From DAIOFH01 sp036745875 (GTDB lineage: Bacteria > Planctomycetota > SZUA-567): 6,726 nt of DNA. Shown piece after piece: positions 4,881 through 6,726 of the stretch. Positions within the stretch are counted from its first letter, which is position 1. Each line of letters starts with the position of its first letter. The notes beneath the pieces are model-generated. The model saw only the letters and a program-made list of their open reading frames with translations. It did no database searches and was not told the origin of the DNA. The stretch is from positions 1 through 6,726 of the forward strand of contig DAIOFH010000166.1 in assembly GCA_036745875.1 (NCBI GenBank), given 5' to 3'. A program made the position numbers and the translations under genes.

Positions 4881-6599
4881 ATGAGCGACAATTTCTCTGA
4901 CATGGATGAACAGTGGGGCGAATTGCTGTCCCGCTCTTACGGCAATGTGGATGCCGACCAGGCCTTTAAAGCAGGGCTTCTCACAAAGCTCAAGGCGAAA
5001 CAGGCCGAGGTCTGCGCCAAGGCTGAAACCGAACCGGATGCTGCGGGAATCACCACCGAGGAAGAATCCAACTGGTCCGCTCTACTCACCAGGACCCACC
5101 CTGAATGCGAACCGCGCGCTGATTTCAAGGCCGGCCTCCTGGCCAATCTTAAAACCCGCCAGGCGGAACTCGCCCTCGAAGCAGAGGAAATTTCCGCGGA
5201 AGAAGAGGCCAACTGGTCGACCCTTCTCACCAAGTCTTACGGCACCTGCGAGACGCGAATGGAGTTCAAACACGAACTCCTCGGCAAACTCAAGGCAAGC
5301 ACCGCCGCCAATGCCGATCTTGCAAAAACCGAAATTCCGCTCCCGGTCGAAGAACTTATCTCCACAGCATACATCCCGGTAGAACCAAGCCGCGAATTCC
5401 AGACCCGCCTCCTCCTGAACCTCAAGGAACGCCAGCAAACCACTATCAAGATGAAAGAAGATACGCGCAGGCGCTCAATCTTCTCCTCTTTCGCCTCCGG
5501 CCTCGCCGCTGCGGCAGCCGTGGCGTTCGTGGTCTGGCTCGCTCCGGCAGGCAGGGATTCCGGGCTCGAAATGCCTGTGCAGTCTACCTCCGTTGCCTAT
5601 CAGGGATCGGACGCAATCTCCTCCGACTCCTTCAAGGTCAACACGACGGACAACGCCGGTGCACAACTGATTGCATCCGCGTCCAACGACGCGGTGGGAA
5701 ATATACAAACGGCCTCCCTCACACGGAACGCCGCCTCGGGCTATGCTACCTATAGTGTTGATGCGGCGTTCGCCTCTCCGTCCCTCCCCAAAACCGTGCG
5801 CGGCGTCGGCATGCAGGTCAACGACGGCGGCGGCTGGCGGGATTTGGACGAGGCGCGCGTGACCAGGGTCAGCCCAGGCATGGCGTTCCGCGCCACCAGG
5901 CAGACGGCCGGACTCGGGTTCTCGGACGGTTCGACAGTCCTGATGTGGCCGGAAGCGGTCATCACCGCGAGCGAAAACGGCTTTGCCGTCGACCAGGGCC
6001 AGTTGGCAGTCACCGTTCCGGCGGGAACCGAACAACGCTTCCACATCAACCTGCCCGAACGCGACATCGCCATCGAACCCGGCACCATGCTCGCAGTCAA
6101 TGCATTCTACCCTTCGCGCTATGCCGAAGGCGGCGCGCCGGCGCCCGAAGTGAAAGTCCTTGACGGCGGCCTGGCGGTAGCCAGAGGGAGAAACGGCGCG
6201 GCTCCGCTCCTCGCCAACCAGGTTTACCTTATCGACAATTACATTACCCCGGACATTCCCGGACGCCCGCTCTGTTCGGCCGAATCCGCCGAACTCGAAG
6301 GGGCTTGCGAAGGACCGTCGGGATTGACTCCATACATTGTAGAACCGTCCCGCCTGGTAGCCAATACCACTCTGGTGAGTCCGACTTCCTCCTCCGCTCC
6401 CAGCGGGTTCAACAAGAAAAACGGCAAATGGGTCGCCGCCTCCTATACGGAAGACCAACCCGTCGTCAAAATTCAATATCTCAGTGATGACTACTTCGGT
6501 CTGGCAAACAGCCGCCGCGACCTTGGACAGGCGCTTGCGGCGGGACCGGAAGCAATAATCGATGCAGGCAACGGAGTTTTTTACGAAATACACCGCTGA
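4881..6599 (+). CDS. FecR-like transmembrane protein with repeated cytoplasmic domain, probable anti-sigma factor
   Basis: A 572-residue single-pass membrane protein. Residues 1-190 are cytoplasmic, highly charged and hold four copies of a ~30-residue motif (W12, W65, W112 and the fourth from about 156). A basic segment (DTRRR, 194-198) leads into a hydrophobic helix (about 204-221), giving an N-in, C-out topology. A Ser/Thr-rich linker (about 225-315) follows. Then comes a FecR-like beta domain (about 318-452) with VTRVSPGMAFRA, LGFSDGSTVLMWPEAVI, VDQGQLAVTVPAG and VKVLDGGLAV. The C-terminal 120 residues contain two cysteines (C465, C476) and match nothing I recognise. FecR proteins pass an outer signal to an ECF sigma factor, and the sigma gene just upstream makes that role likely. 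No carbohydrate-binding or STN domain is visible. The anti-sigma function of the repeats is inference. Confidence 0.8.
   Translation: MSDNFSDMDEQWGELLSRSYGNVDADQAFKAGLLTKLKAKQAEVCAKAETEPDAAGITTEEESNWSALLTRTHPECEPRADFKAGLLANLKTRQAELALEAEEISAEEEANWSTLLTKSYGTCETRMEFKHELLGKLKASTAANADLAKTEIPLPVEELISTAYIPVEPSREFQTRLLLNLKERQQTTIKMKEDTRRRSIFSSFASGLAAAAAVAFVVWLAPAGRDSGLEMPVQSTSVAYQGSDAISSDSFKVNTTDNAGAQLIASASNDAVGNIQTASLTRNAASGYATYSVDAAFASPSLPKTVRGVGMQVNDGGGWRDLDEARVTRVSPGMAFRATRQTAGLGFSDGSTVLMWPEAVITASENGFAVDQGQLAVTVPAGTEQRFHINLPERDIAIEPGTMLAVNAFYPSRYAEGGAPAPEVKVLDGGLAVARGRNGAAPLLANQVYLIDNYITPDIPGRPLCSAESAELEGACEGPSGLTPYIVEPSRLVANTTLVSPTSSSAPSGFNKKNGKWVAASYTEDQPVVKIQYLSDDYFGLANSRRDLGQALAAGPEAIIDAGNGVFYEIHR
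4914..5435 (+). repeat. Four tandem protein repeats in the FecR-like gene
   Basis: Copies at 4914-5003, 5073-5162, 5214-5303 and 5346-5435. Each encodes about 30 residues on the pattern W-x2-LL-x3-Y-x8-F-K-x3-LL-x2-LK-x2-Q. Tyr is His in copy 2, the first Trp is lost in copy 4, and the final Gln is lost in copy 3. The distance from W to F is 17 residues in the first three copies, with the same register in the fourth. Spacers are acidic and of different lengths (periods 53, 47 and 44 residues). The copies differ widely at synonymous sites, so the duplication is old and the protein pattern appears to be kept by selection. Confidence 0.8.
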
Positions 6600-6726
6600 T
6601 TGAAATTGCATTGAACAACACCTAAAAAAGACTTCCTTCCAACTGGTGTTACGGACGGGCAAGCTGACAACGGTATCTTTTTCACCGTAACATCCATCTT
6701 TATGGCGGCGGCAAACCATTTGGTTT
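6600..6726. other. Non-coding tail after the FecR-like gene
   Basis: No gene is supported here. GGTGTTACGG (6645-6654) and CCGTAACATC (6685-6694) are inverted with one G-U wobble, and ACGGT/ACCGT (6670-6674, 6684-6688) offers an alternative smaller hairpin. No T-run follows directly, so this is at best a weak terminator. An ATG at 6702 stays open to the window edge but has no ribosome binding site. Confidence 0.4.

Noticed and set aside
5475..6719. A 414-codon open frame on the - strand.
   Set aside because: It is antisense to the FecR-like gene, whose domains, codon pattern and ribosome binding site are convincing. The translated product is arginine- and glycine-rich without motifs.

Overview
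The window is about 6.7 kb of GC-rich bacterial DNA, with an AT-rich intergenic patch near 3421-3812. Nothing in it fixes the taxonomy. The mix of a stand-alone accD, a YacP-type NYN nuclease and an ECF-type sigma factor paired with a long FecR-like membrane protein would suit a Gram-negative lineage such as the Planctomycetes-Verrucomicrobia-Lentisphaerae group. That placement is a low-confidence inference from gene style, not from a marker gene.

Layout, left to right. (1) A complete MATE-family multidrug/cation antiporter gene (30-1427, +). (2) A short gap between convergent genes that is almost filled by a long interrupted palindrome (1444-1498). (3) A leftward three-gene cluster, transcribed in the order NYN nuclease (3420-2872), YjbQ family protein (2785-2387), accD (2365-1508). 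(4) An AT-rich divergent intergenic region of about 400 bp. On the + strand it holds a candidate promoter, a four-codon reading frame with a near-ideal ribosome binding site, a hairpin immediately after it, and a second palindrome followed by a T-run. (5) A rightward cluster of an ECF-type sigma factor (3813-4484), a small basic protein of unknown function (about 4603-4833) and a single-pass membrane protein with a FecR-like outer domain (4881-6599), most likely the cognate anti-sigma factor or signal transducer. (6) About 127 bp of non-coding tail.

The leftward cluster looks like housekeeping genes: a PIN-like RNA-processing nuclease, a YjbQ metalloprotein and the beta carboxyltransferase subunit of acetyl-CoA carboxylase. 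The rightward cluster looks like a cell-surface signalling unit. Its most distinctive trait is the cytoplasmic part of the membrane protein: four copies of a ~30-residue W-x2-LL...Y...F-K-x2-LL-x2-LK-x2-Q motif where a single anti-sigma domain is usual. With the structured leader upstream of the sigma gene, this cluster is the part of the window most likely to hold something not yet described.
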